Assembly (NCBI GenBank): GCA_017442765.1
Contig: JAFRZC010000026.1
Span: forward strand, 1-21,738
Source: Prevotella sp.
GTDB lineage: Bacteria > Bacteroidota > Bacteroidia > Bacteroidales > Bacteroidaceae
DNA: 21,738 nt
Direction of reading: 5' to 3'
Made by a program: the position numbers and the translations under genes. Below, piece by piece: positions 7,007 to 15,477 of the stretch (position 1 is the first letter of the stretch; every line of letters starts with the position of its first letter). The notes beneath the pieces are model-generated. The model was not told where the DNA came from, ran no database searches, and saw only the letters and a list, made by a program, of their open reading frames with translations.

Positions 7007-8383
7007 ATGGAAATACCATTTGCAGAAGCTTGGAAAATTAAGATGATAGAACCGCTCCGCAAGAGCACTCGTGAGGAAAGAGAGCAGTGGCTGAAAGAGG
7101 CTCACTACAACGTGTTTATGCTGAAAGCAGAACAAGTGTATATCGACTGCCTGACCGACTCAGGAACCGGCGCCATGAGCGACCGCCAATGGTCGGAGAT
7201 GATGCTCGGCGACGAGAGTTATGCCGGTGCCACTTCGTTCTACAAATTCCAGTCGGTGGTGCAGCGCATCTTCGGCTTTAAGTACGTCATTCCCACACAC
7301 CAGGGCCGTGCCGCCGAGAACGTACTGTTCTCTTATCTGGTGAAGGAAGGCAACGTTGTTCCCGGAAACGCCCACTTCGACACCACAAAGGGCCACATTG
7401 AGTTCCGCAAGGCGAAAGCTATCGACGTCACCATCGACGAGGCTAAGGACACCCAGCTGGAGATTCCCTTCAAGGGTAACGTCTCGCTGGAGAAGCTTGA
7501 GAAGGTGCTGAAAGAGAATCCAGGTAATGTGCCCTTTATGGTACTGACCGTCACCAATAACACCGTAGGCGGACAGCCCGTCTCGATGAAGAACATCCGA
7601 GAGACCTGCGAGCTCTGCCACAAATACGGTGTGCCCGTCGTGATGGACTCTGCCCGCTTTGCCGAGAACAGCTATTTCATCAAGAAGCGCGAGGAAGGTT
7701 ATGCCGACAAGACCATCAAGGAGATTGCACGTGAGATGTACAGTTACGTTGACGCTATGACCATGTCGGCCAAGAAAGACGGACTGGTGAACATGGGCGG
7801 CTTCATCGCCACCAACCGCGAGGAGTGGTACGAAGGTGCTAAGCAGTTCTGCATTCCGTTCGAGGGATTCCTGACATACGGTGGTCTGAACGGCCGCGAC
7901 CTGAATGCCCTGGCCGTTGGACTCGATGAGAATACTGAGTTCGACATGCTCGAGACCCGCATCCATCAGGTAGAGTATCTGGCCAAGAAGCTCGACGAAT
8001 ATGGCATTCCCTACCAGCGCCCCGTTGGTGGTCACGCTCTCTTCATCGATGCCGACAAAGTGCTCTGCAATGTTCCCAAGGAGGAGTTCCCCGCTCAGAC
8101 TCTCACCTGCGAGCTCTACCTCGAGGCCGGTATCCGTGGCTGTGAAATCGGTTACATCCTGGCCGACCGCGACCCCGTGACACGTGAGAACCGCTTTGAC
8201 GGACTCGACCTGCTGCGCCTGTGCATCGCCCGTCGTGTGTATACCGACAACCACATGAATGTCATTGCCGCCGCTTTGAAGAATGTTTACGACCGCCGCA
8301 ACGAGATTACCCGTGGTGTTGCCATCGAATGGGAAGCCCCGCTCATGCGCCACTTTACCGTTCAACTGAAGCGTTTAGGATAA
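7007..8383 (+). CDS. tnaA: Tryptophanase (tryptophan indole-lyase)
   Basis: This PLP enzyme of the beta-eliminating lyase family has 458 residues from the ATG at 7007. It should cleave L-tryptophan to indole, pyruvate and ammonia in the cytoplasm. The PLP lysine is K257 in SAKKDG. Asp125 (FDTTKGH) replaces Thr124 of tyrosine phenol-lyase, and Ile381 (CEIG) replaces its Arg381, which binds the phenol ring. Both changes favour tryptophanase over tyrosine phenol-lyase. DSARFAENSYFIK and CELYLEAGIRGCEIG also read like E. coli TnaA. An upstream in-frame ATG at 6929 would add 26 residues but is unlike the family start, and the A-rich stretch just before 7007 suits a Bacteroidetes start. It is a single-gene unit with no tnaB permease beside it. 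The long leader suggests post-initiation control. Confidence 0.9.
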   Translation: MEIPFAEAWKIKMIEPLRKSTREEREQWLKEAHYNVFMLKAEQVYIDCLTDSGTGAMSDRQWSEMMLGDESYAGATSFYKFQSVVQRIFGFKYVIPTHQGRAAENVLFSYLVKEGNVVPGNAHFDTTKGHIEFRKAKAIDVTIDEAKDTQLEIPFKGNVSLEKLEKVLKENPGNVPFMVLTVTNNTVGGQPVSMKNIRETCELCHKYGVPVVMDSARFAENSYFIKKREEGYADKTIKEIAREMYSYVDAMTMSAKKDGLVNMGGFIATNREEWYEGAKQFCIPFEGFLTYGGLNGRDLNALAVGLDENTEFDMLETRIHQVEYLAKKLDEYGIPYQRPVGGHALFIDADKVLCNVPKEEFPAQTLTCELYLEAGIRGCEIGYILADRDPVTRENRFDGLDLLRLCIARRVYTDNHMNVIAAALKNVYDRRNEITRGVAIEWEAPLMRHFTVQLKRLG

Positions 8384-8406
8384 GACTTGAACCAACAGGA
8401 GATAAC

Positions 8407-8450
8407 AAAAGAACGCGTCTGAACATGACATCAGATGCGTTCTTTTATTT
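8407..8450. terminator. Strong bidirectional terminator between tnaA and xth
   Basis: A 16-base stem (8407-8422 with 8431-8446, one G-U pair, loop ACATGACA) has A-rich and T-rich flanks. It can stop both the tryptophanase transcript and the converging minus-strand xth transcript. Confidence 0.92.
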
Positions 8451-8485
8451 TCGGCTCAGTCTGAAAAAACTTGTTACGCGTGGAT

Positions 8486-9244
8486 TTATTCTTCCTTCAG
8501 CACCAGTTCCACCGGACAATGGTCGGAACCATAAATCTCGGTATGAATAATAGCATCATCAATGCGTGGCTTCAGCCGCTCGCTAGTAACGAAGTAATCT
8601 ATACGCCACCCAGCATTCTTCTGACGGGCCTGAAAGCGATACGACCACCACGAATAAGTGATCTGCTCGGGATACTTCCATCGGAACGTATCGACAAAGC
8701 CCTTGCCCAACAACTGAGTAAACTTCTCGCGCTCCTCATCAGTAAAGCCGGCATTGCGGCGATTAGTTTTCGGATTCTTCAAATCCATCTCCTGATGCGC
8801 CACATTCATGTCGCCACACACGATGACAGGTTTCTTCTGGTCAAGCTGTTGCAGGTAAGCCTGAAAGTCATCTTCCCAACGCATGCGGTAGTCAAGCCGT
8901 CGAAGCTCGTCTTGCGAATTAGGCGTGTAGACGGTAACTAGATAGAAATCGTCCATTTCCATCGTGATTACCCGTCCCTCATGGTCGTGCTCGTCAATTC
9001 CAATGCCATAAGTGACATTCAACGGCTTTCTGCGCGTAAAGATAGCCGTTCCGCTATATCCCTTTTTATCAGCATAATTCCAATACGACTCATAACCATC
9101 GAAGTGCAAATCCAGTTGTCCGGCTTGCATCTTCGTCTCCTGAAGGCAGAAGAAATCGGCATCAAGCTGACGGAAAATGTCACTAAAACCCTTACCCTCA
9201 CAAGCCCGAAGGCCATTCACATTCCACGAAATAAACTTTATCAT
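8486..9244 (-). CDS. xth: Exodeoxyribonuclease III (AP endonuclease)
   Basis: The 252-residue protein belongs to the exonuclease III / APE1 family of the endonuclease-exonuclease-phosphatase fold. It cuts DNA at abasic sites in base-excision repair and trims 3' ends. The family signatures run in order: [10 protein letters not shown] (Asn near 8), LQETK (metal-binding Glu), [26 protein letters not shown] (catalytic Asp and Asn), RIDYFV, and GSDHCPV (catalytic Asp-His) near the C-terminus. Length is normal. It converges on tnaA across the shared terminator. The lipoprotein gene upstream on the same strand is separated by 82 bases filled with heptanucleotide repeats; no clear -7 element was found there, so the two may be co-transcribed. 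Confidence 0.93.
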   Translation of the reverse strand: MIKFISWNVNGLRACEGKGFSDIFRQLDADFFCLQETKMQAGQLDLHFDGYESYWNYADKKGYSGTAIFTRRKPLNVTYGIGIDEHDHEGRVITMEMDDFYLVTVYTPNSQDELRRLDYRMRWEDDFQAYLQQLDQKKPVIVCGDMNVAHQEMDLKNPKTNRRNAGFTDEEREKFTQLLGKGFVDTFRWKYPEQITYSWWSYRFQARQKNAGWRIDYFVTSERLKPRIDDAIIHTEIYGSDHCPVELVLKEE

Positions 9245-9261
9245 AGGGAAAATAAATGATT

Positions 9262-9324
9262 CTCAATATTCAATTTTCAATATTCAATCCTCAATTCTCA
9301 ATTCTCAATCCTCAATCCTCAATT
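9262..9324. repeat. Nine tandem copies of a 7-base repeat (YTCAATN)
   Basis: Nine back-to-back 7-base units keep register: CTCAATA, TTCAATT, TTCAATA, TTCAATC, CTCAATT (twice), CTCAATC (twice), CTCAATT. They fill almost the whole gap between the lipoprotein stop codon (9327-9329 on the minus strand) and the xth start. TCAAT is invariant; the first and last bases vary. Confidence 0.9.
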
Positions 9325-9326
9325 TT

Positions 9327-9887
9327 CTACACTCCCTCATCCTCTTCCATAGCACCAGCATCGAGTCGGTCGTCTTTGGCCATCGATACTGCTCCCATAC
9401 GAGTGACAGTAAGAAGGATAGGGATATACTGGTCGCTAAGGACATCGGGTGAACCCACGCTGGCCGCAAAGCGCAACTGGTTTTCCTCGGTTTTGTCCAG
9501 CACAATACCTAGCAAAGCACCATTTTTACGAGTATCCTCGTCGAGCAAGGAAGCAAAGTCGGCCTTGGTGAACGTCCTGCCGAAAAATTGCGAACCATCC
9601 TTACGCAAGATTCTCATCGAAATCTTATTATCATGATACACCTTACCCGACTCATCTTTGGTCAAGGCCAATTCTTTGTCAGGCATACGAACAATCTCTA
9701 TTTTATACTGGCTGCCCACCCAGTCGACATCTTGCGACTGTTTGATTTCCTGCATACTCTCGGGCCCCGTCTGAACCTGCTTCACAGGTTTGGGGGCAAT
9801 GATATCGTCGCTCTTAGGTTTATCCTTGCATCCAACAAGCATCAAACCAGCCAACGAGGCGACAAAAAACAATTGTATTTTATTCAT
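9327..9887 (-). CDS. Small exported lipoprotein, DUF4738-like
   Basis: From the ATG at 9887 (complement) the product is 186 residues. It begins with a lipoprotein signal: a short charged start (MNK), a hydrophobic stretch and the lipobox LMLVGC, with acylated Cys at 20, followed by a charged linker. The mature part is a single soluble domain (about 55-170) including SQYKIEIVRMPDKELALTKDE and SMRILRKDGSQFFGRTF. This resembles the Bacteroidales DUF4738 family, which has no known function. An upstream in-frame ATG (9971) would bury the signal peptide behind 28 residues and lies before the predicted promoter, so it is rejected. It ends in an acidic tail. It is likely anchored to the inner or outer membrane facing the periplasm. 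Confidence 0.75.
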   Translation of the reverse strand: MNKIQLFFVASLAGLMLVGCKDKPKSDDIIAPKPVKQVQTGPESMQEIKQSQDVDWVGSQYKIEIVRMPDKELALTKDESGKVYHDNKISMRILRKDGSQFFGRTFTKADFASLLDEDTRKNGALLGIVLDKTEENQLRFAASVGSPDVLSDQYIPILLTVTRMGAVSMAKDDRLDAGAMEEDEGV

Positions 9888-9907
9888 CTTATTTGTGATT
9901 GTGTCTG

Positions 9908-9915
9908 CAAAGATA
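9908..9915 (-). promoter_or_regulatory. -7 element of the lipoprotein gene
   Basis: On the minus strand this reads TATCTTTG, a consensus -7 element, about 20 bases before the lipoprotein ATG. No clear TTTG -33 element is at the expected spacing. It supports the start at 9887. Confidence 0.6.
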
Positions 9916-10078
9916 ATAAAAAAAAGCGAAACACCATGTTTTGTATGATGAAAAACTAAATTCTCCATCAAACAGAGAACCTCATCTGTAAAGCCGCTAT
10001 ATAAATAAGGTGTAGGCCAACAGGAATTGATATAAAATAACTATTTAATACTTATTTGAAACTTTTTCTTTCATTTTG

Positions 10079-10109
10079 TTTGTTATTTCAAAATTTTACT
10101 TTACCTTTG
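10079..10109 (+). promoter_or_regulatory. gdhA: Promoter of glutamate dehydrogenase
   Basis: TTTG (10079-10082), a 19-base spacer and TACCTTTG (10102-10109) match the Bacteroidetes consensus, giving a leader of about 65 bases. The rest of the divergent gap 9916-10078 is AT-rich and shows no gene. Confidence 0.75.
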
Positions 10110-10180
10110 CACACAGTTATCGCACACAGGACGAACAACTAGCAACGTCAAAAAGGTATTAATATAAAAAGATTGAAATT

Positions 10181-11518
10181 ATGAACGCAGCTAAAATCGT
10201 AGAGGAACTCAAGCAGAGATTCCCAAATGAACCTGAGTACATTCAGGCAGTATCGCAAGTGCTTCCTACCATCGAGGAGGAATACAACAAGCATCCAGAG
10301 TTTGAGAAAGCAAACCTGATTGAGCGCTTGTGCATTCCCGACCGCGTGATGGAATTCCGCATCACATGGGTAGACGACAAAGGCAACGTGCAGACCAACA
10401 TGGGTTACCGCATTCAGCACAACAACGCCATTGGTCCGTATAAAGGTGGCTTGCGCTATCACAAGTCGGTGAATCTGGGTATTCTGAAATTCCTCGCATT
10501 CGAGCAGACATTCAAGAACTCTCTCACCACGCTGCCCATGGGCGGTGCCAAAGGTGGTTCCGACTTCTCTCCTCGCGGCAAGAGCGACGCTGAGGTCATG
10601 CGTTTCTGCCAGGCATTCATGAATGAGCTTTACCGCCATATTGGTCCAGACGAGGATGTACCCGCAGGCGACATTGGCGTAGGTGGCCGTGAGGTGGGTT
10701 ACCTGTTCGGACAATACAAGAAACTTACCCACCAGTTCCAGGGAGTACTCACGGGTAAAGGCATTCAGTTCGGAGGTTCGTTGATTCGTCCCGAGGCTAC
10801 CGGTTACGGTTGCGTTTATTTCCTCACCTCAATGCTGAGCACTCGCAACATTGAGATCACCGGTAAGAAAGTGCTGATTTCGGGTGCCGGAAATGTAGCT
10901 CAGTATGCTGCTGAGAAATGCCTGCAACTGGGTGCTACCGTTCTCACTATGTCAGACTCCGACGGTTATATCTACGACCCCGACGGAATTGACCGCGAGA
11001 AGCTCGACTACATCATGGAGCTGAAGAACGTGGAACGTGGCCGCATCAGAGAGTATGTTGAAGAATATCCAACAGCTGTCTACCACGAAGGCATGCGCCC
11101 CTGGTACGAGAAAGCCGATATTGCCCTGCCCTGCGCTACCCAGAACGAGATCAACGGCGACGAGGCTGCCGCACTCATCAAAAATGGTGTTATCGCCGTG
11201 GCCGAGGGAGCTAACATGCCATCGCTTCCTGAAGCCATCAAGATTTTCCAGGATGCCAAGATTCTCTATGCACCCGGAAAGGCCAGCAACGCAGGTGGCG
11301 TATCGGTATCAGGACTGGAGATGAGTCAGAACTCCGAGCGTCTGAGCTGGACAGCCAAAGAGGTGGACGACTACTTGAAGCGCATCATGAACGACATTCA
11401 TGAGAACTGTGTGAAATACGGCAAGCAGGAAGATGGCTACATCAACTATGTGAAAGGCGCCAATGTTGCAGGTTTCATGAAGGTGGCAAAAGCCATGATG
11501 GCCCAAGGTATTGTATAA
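10181..11518 (+). CDS. gdhA: NADP-type glutamate dehydrogenase
   Basis: The 445-residue length and sequence match the hexameric class-I glutamate dehydrogenases, which interconvert 2-oxoglutarate plus ammonia and glutamate. Key segments are GYRIQHNNAIGPYKGGLRYH (substrate site), PMGGAKGGSDF with catalytic K124, PAGDIGVGGREVGYL, and the Rossmann motif SGAGNVAQYAAE. The end (KVAKAMMAQGIV) is complete. NADP preference is assumed from the class and was not proved from individual residues. In gut Bacteroidales this is a main route of ammonia assimilation. It is a single-gene unit with its own promoter and terminator, divergent from the lipoprotein gene. Confidence 0.93.
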   Translation: MNAAKIVEELKQRFPNEPEYIQAVSQVLPTIEEEYNKHPEFEKANLIERLCIPDRVMEFRITWVDDKGNVQTNMGYRIQHNNAIGPYKGGLRYHKSVNLGILKFLAFEQTFKNSLTTLPMGGAKGGSDFSPRGKSDAEVMRFCQAFMNELYRHIGPDEDVPAGDIGVGGREVGYLFGQYKKLTHQFQGVLTGKGIQFGGSLIRPEATGYGCVYFLTSMLSTRNIEITGKKVLISGAGNVAQYAAEKCLQLGATVLTMSDSDGYIYDPDGIDREKLDYIMELKNVERGRIREYVEEYPTAVYHEGMRPWYEKADIALPCATQNEINGDEAAALIKNGVIAVAEGANMPSLPEAIKIFQDAKILYAPGKASNAGGVSVSGLEMSQNSERLSWTAKEVDDYLKRIMNDIHENCVKYGKQEDGYINYVKGANVAGFMKVAKAMMAQGIV

Positions 11519-11554
11519 AAGACCAACACATAAAAAATGCCAATATAGTCTTAG

Positions 11555-11585
11555 GGATGCAGCCTCAAGGGGTTGCATCCTTTTT
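11555..11585 (+). terminator. Intrinsic terminator of gdhA
   Basis: GGATGCA (11555-11561) pairs with TGCATCC (11574-11580), with extra CC/GG pairs inside, followed by TTTTT. Confidence 0.88.
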
Positions 11586-11668
11586 CAAATCAACACTACA
11601 GATACGCAAAAGCAAAATACGAGCGTGAAAAAAGTCGGCAATTCTCACGGAAAATAAAAAAAATGCAT

Positions 11669-11676
11669 TATCTTTG
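11669..11676 (+). promoter_or_regulatory. -7 element of the threonine operon
   Basis: TATCTTTG fits TAnnTTTG; the -33 region is not recognisable. Transcription should start near 11683, leaving about 55 bases before thrA. That leader contains a small hairpin (11694-11699 with 11707-11712, CCCCG/CGGGG core). No thrL-like peptide rich in Thr or Ile codons is seen. Confidence 0.6.
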
Positions 11677-11738
11677 CACCTCGAATGGATTCTGCCCCGG
11701 TTGTTTCGGGGTACCAAACGACTAAACTATCATCAGAA

Positions 11739-14195
11739 ATGAAAGTATTGAAATTCGGCGGAACATCCGTAGGTTCCGTAAAAAGCATTCTTAGCTTAAA
11801 ACGCATTGTGGAGGCAGAGGCACGGAAACAGTCTGTCGTAGTGGTGGTCAGCGCCCTTGGCGGCATTACCGATCAACTGATTGCTACCTCCCAAATGGCA
11901 CTCCGGGGTGACGAACGATACAGAGAAGAGTTCGATGCCATGGTTGACCGTCATCACCAGATGATCGACACGATTATTACCGACCCCAAGAAACGTGAGA
12001 ACTTATTCAATACGGTTGATGCACTCTTCGAGCAGTTGAAGAGCATCTACTATGGTGTCTACCTCATTCACGACCTCAGCCGCAAGACCGAGGATGCCAT
12101 CGTGAGCTATGGCGAAAGGCTCAGCTCTAACATTGTGGCAGCACTCGTGAAGAACGGACGGCGCATGAACGCACGCGACTTCATTCGAACAGAGCGGAAA
12201 AATGGCAAGCATGTGCTCGACTCCGAACTGACCAACCTGCTCGTGCGTGAGTATTTCCGTGGCGTGGAGCATCCGATAGGCCGCTCGAACGAGATTTTGG
12301 TGGTCCCCGGCTTCATCAGCCGCGACCGAAACACAGGTGAGACCACCAACCTTGGCCGTGGCGGTAGCGACTATACGGCAGCCATCATTGCAGCTGCCCT
12401 TAATGCAGAGATATTGGAGATTTGGACCGATGTCGACGGATTCATGACTGCCGACCCGCGTGTCATCAAATCGGCCTATACCATCAACGAACTCTCGTAT
12501 GTAGAGGCCATGGAGCTTTGCAACTTCGGAGCCAAGGTCATCTACCCGCCTACCATCTACCCCGTATGCGTCAAGAACATACCTATCAAAGTAAAGAACA
12601 CATTCAATCCCGACCATCCTGGAACACTCATCAAAGAAAAGGTAGAAGACGATCGCAAACCCATTAAGGGTATTTCCAGCATCAAGGGCACCACTCTGAT
12701 TACGGTGACAGGTCTATCGATGGTGGGCGTGATTGGCGTCAACCGACGTATTTTCACCACCCTGGCCAACAAGGGAATCTCGGTATTCATGGTGAGCCAG
12801 GCTTCATCAGAGAACTCTACGTCTATTGGTGTGCGCGATGAGGATGCCCAAGCAGCAGTCGACGTGCTGAACGAGGAATTTGCCAAGGAGATTGAGACAG
12901 GCGCCATGTTCCCCATGCATGCTGAGAGCGGTCTTGCCACCATCGCTATTGTAGGCGAGAACATGAAGCACACGCCAGGTATCGCCGGTAAGCTGTTCGG
13001 CACCCTGGGCCGAAGCGGTATTTCGGTCATTGCCTGTGCTCAAGGTGCGTCGGAGACCAACATCTCGTTTGTTGTCGATGGCGCGTTCTTGCGTAAATCG
13101 CTCAATGTGCTACACGACTCGTTCTTCCTTTCAGAATACAAGGTACTCAATCTATTCATCTGCGGCGTAGGTACTGTTGGCGGCATGCTCATCGAGCAAA
13201 TCCGCTCTCAATACGAAACGCTGATGAAGCGCAACGGACTGAAGCTCAACGTGGTGGGTATTGCCAGCTCGAAAGCAGGCATCTACAGCCGCGACGGCAT
13301 CGATCTCGACAACTACCGTGTGCTGCTCAAGCAGTCGGAACCCAGCAACTACCTGAAAATACGCGACGAGGTGCTGGGCATGAACATCTTCAATTCGGTG
13401 TTTGTCGATTGCACAGCTAGCAAAGAGATTTCATCACTCTACCAGACTTTCCTTGAGCACAATATCAGCGTCATAGCAGCCAACAAGATTGCCGCTTCGA
13501 GCAATTACGACAACTATGTGAAGCTGAAAGAGACTGCCCGTTCGCGTGGCGTATGGTTCCGTTTTGAGACCAACGTAGGTGCCGGACTTCCCATCATCGG
13601 CACGATTAACGACCTGTGCAACTCGGGCGACAAAATATTGAAGATAGAGGCCGTTCTCTCTGGAACGCTCAACTTTATCTTCAACGAAATTGGTGCTGAT
13701 GTGCCATTCTCCGAGACGGTCAGACGCGCCAAGGAACAAGGTTATTCCGAGCCCGATCCGCGCATCGACCTGAGTGGTACCGATGTGGTGCGCAAACTGG
13801 TGATTCTCACTCGCGAGGCCGGCTACAAGATAGAGCAGGAGGACGTTGAGAAGCATCTGTTCGTACCCGACAGCTACTTTGAGGGTTCGGTAGAGAGTTT
13901 CTGGAAGAACCTTCCCTCACTCGATGCTGAATTCGAGGCACGCCGCCGACAGCTCGACGAAGAGGGAAAGCATTGGCGTTTCGTGGCCACCATGGACCAT
14001 GGCAAGGCCGATGTGTCGCTCAAGGAGATCAGCAAAGACTCGCCCTTCTATAATCTTGCCGGTAGCAACAATATCGTCTTGCTCACCACGGAGCGCTACC
14101 GCGAGTATCCCATGCTCATTCAGGGCTATGGCGCCGGTGCGAGCGTGACAGCTGCCGGAGTGTTTGCCAACATCATGTCGATTGCGAATATCTAA
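11739..14195 (+). CDS. thrA: Bifunctional aspartokinase / homoserine dehydrogenase
   Basis: From the ATG at 11739 the protein is 818 residues, close to E. coli ThrA (820). The kinase half starts MKVLKFGGTSVGS and includes GRGGSDYTAAI and WTDVDGFMTADPR. ACT-type regulatory segments follow (about 315-460). The dehydrogenase half opens with the NAD(P) motif FICGVGTVGG (near 475) and carries AANKIAASSNYDNYVKLKE and EAVLSGTLNFIFNEI. It performs the first and third steps from aspartate to threonine and methionine; feedback control through the ACT domains is known for the family. An in-frame ATG at 11685 would add 18 residues unlike the family and sits almost at the predicted transcript start. It is the first gene of a three-gene threonine operon, with 45 bases to the next gene. 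Confidence 0.93.
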   Translation: MKVLKFGGTSVGSVKSILSLKRIVEAEARKQSVVVVVSALGGITDQLIATSQMALRGDERYREEFDAMVDRHHQMIDTIITDPKKRENLFNTVDALFEQLKSIYYGVYLIHDLSRKTEDAIVSYGERLSSNIVAALVKNGRRMNARDFIRTERKNGKHVLDSELTNLLVREYFRGVEHPIGRSNEILVVPGFISRDRNTGETTNLGRGGSDYTAAIIAAALNAEILEIWTDVDGFMTADPRVIKSAYTINELSYVEAMELCNFGAKVIYPPTIYPVCVKNIPIKVKNTFNPDHPGTLIKEKVEDDRKPIKGISSIKGTTLITVTGLSMVGVIGVNRRIFTTLANKGISVFMVSQASSENSTSIGVRDEDAQAAVDVLNEEFAKEIETGAMFPMHAESGLATIAIVGENMKHTPGIAGKLFGTLGRSGISVIACAQGASETNISFVVDGAFLRKSLNVLHDSFFLSEYKVLNLFICGVGTVGGMLIEQIRSQYETLMKRNGLKLNVVGIASSKAGIYSRDGIDLDNYRVLLKQSEPSNYLKIRDEVLGMNIFNSVFVDCTASKEISSLYQTFLEHNISVIAANKIAASSNYDNYVKLKETARSRGVWFRFETNVGAGLPIIGTINDLCNSGDKILKIEAVLSGTLNFIFNEIGADVPFSETVRRAKEQGYSEPDPRIDLSGTDVVRKLVILTREAGYKIEQEDVEKHLFVPDSYFEGSVESFWKNLPSLDAEFEARRRQLDEEGKHWRFVATMDHGKADVSLKEISKDSPFYNLAGSNNIVLLTTERYREYPMLIQGYGAGASVTAAGVFANIMSIANI

Positions 14196-14240
14196 GCACC
14201 GGCCGTGGTGCATCTGTTGTAACCATTAACAGGATTGAAC

Positions 14241-15455
14241 ATGAAACACATTGTCATATTAGGCGATGGCATGGCCGACCTTCCCGTAGAGCGACTAGGA
14301 GGTAAGACCCTCCTGCAATATGCACGCAAACCCATGATGGACCAATTGGCCAGAGAGGGACGCACGGGCAGGCTCATCACCATTCCCGAGGGATTTCCTC
14401 CAGGCTCCGAGGTGGCCAACACGGCCATTCTTGGCTATGACTTGAATGAGGTCTACGAGGGTCGCGGCCCATTAGAGGCGGCTAGCATCGGCTACGAGAT
14501 GGCTGACGACGACCTGGCCTTGCGTTGCAACATCATCACCCTGGGCGACGGGCGCATCGTCACCCACAATGGCGGCAACTTGGAGACTACCGACGGAGAT
14601 GCGCTCATCAGCTATCTGAACGACCACCTGGGCAATGAGCGGGTGCGTTTCATCACGGGCATCCAATACCGCCATCTGCTCATTATCAAAGGCGGCAACA
14701 AGCATCTTGTCTGTGCCCCGCCCCACGACCATCCCGACGATGAGTGGCGGCCCTTGATGGTTAAAGCAGAGACGCCCGAGGCACAAGCTACGGCCGACCT
14801 GCTGAACGACCTGATACTTCGCTCGCAAGAACTCTTGCCCAAGCATCCCTACAATATCGAGCGCGCACGCAAGGGCCTACGGCAGGCCAATAGCATCTGG
14901 CCTTGGTCGGGCGGCTATCGGCCCAAGATGCAGACCCTCATGCAACAGTTCCCTGAAATCAAGTCGGGCTCGGTCATCTCTGCCGTCGACCTCATCCGAG
15001 GCATCGGCCACTATGCCGGCCTTCGCATTATTGAGGTGGAGGGAGCCACCGGACTGGCCGACACCAACTACGAGGGAAAGGCTATGGCTGCCATCGACGC
15101 CCTGAAGCACGACGACTTCGTGTTTGTGCATGTTGAGGCCAGCGACGAGGCCGGTCATGACGGCGACCTAGAACTGAAACTGAAAACAATAGAATATCTT
15201 GACCAACGGCTGATAGCACCCATCTATCGCGAGGCGCAGACATGGGGCGAACCCGTGTGCATGGCCGTTCTGCCCGATCATCTCACACCCGTCGAGAAGC
15301 GCATCCACGTGGGACAACCTGTGCCGTTCCTCATCTGGCACCGGGGCATAGAACCCGACCATGTGCAACACTACGACGAAGTGGCGTGCGTCAGCGGAGG
15401 ATATGGACTGCTTCGGCTACGCCAGTTCATGGAAACGCTCATGAGCATCCATTAA
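14241..15455 (+). CDS. ApgM-type phosphoglycerate mutase-like protein, probable homoserine kinase
   Basis: This 404-residue protein belongs to the archaeal-type cofactor-independent phosphoglycerate mutase family (alkaline phosphatase superfamily). Visible motifs are the metal-binding start HIVILGDGMADLP, the nucleophile segment PPGSEVANTAILGYD (Ser56), HVEASDEAGHDGD, and LPDHLTPVEKRIHVG with further metal ligands. It lies between thrA and thrC, exactly where thrB would be, and no GHMP-type ThrB is in the window. Proteins of this family in Bacteroides have been proposed to be the missing homoserine kinase; I recall this but could not check it. The operon makes phosphorylation of homoserine the better guess than glycolysis. 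The start at 14241 is preferred to the ATG two codons upstream because family members begin MKHxx. Confidence 0.82.
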   Translation: MKHIVILGDGMADLPVERLGGKTLLQYARKPMMDQLAREGRTGRLITIPEGFPPGSEVANTAILGYDLNEVYEGRGPLEAASIGYEMADDDLALRCNIITLGDGRIVTHNGGNLETTDGDALISYLNDHLGNERVRFITGIQYRHLLIIKGGNKHLVCAPPHDHPDDEWRPLMVKAETPEAQATADLLNDLILRSQELLPKHPYNIERARKGLRQANSIWPWSGGYRPKMQTLMQQFPEIKSGSVISAVDLIRGIGHYAGLRIIEVEGATGLADTNYEGKAMAAIDALKHDDFVFVHVEASDEAGHDGDLELKLKTIEYLDQRLIAPIYREAQTWGEPVCMAVLPDHLTPVEKRIHVGQPVPFLIWHRGIEPDHVQHYDEVACVSGGYGLLRLRQFMETLMSIH

Positions 15456-15477
15456 GCACACAAACATTATTATCAGC

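Noticed and set aside
9262..9324. CRISPR array
   Set aside because: The units are 7 bases and directly abutting with no spacers, and no cas genes are present.
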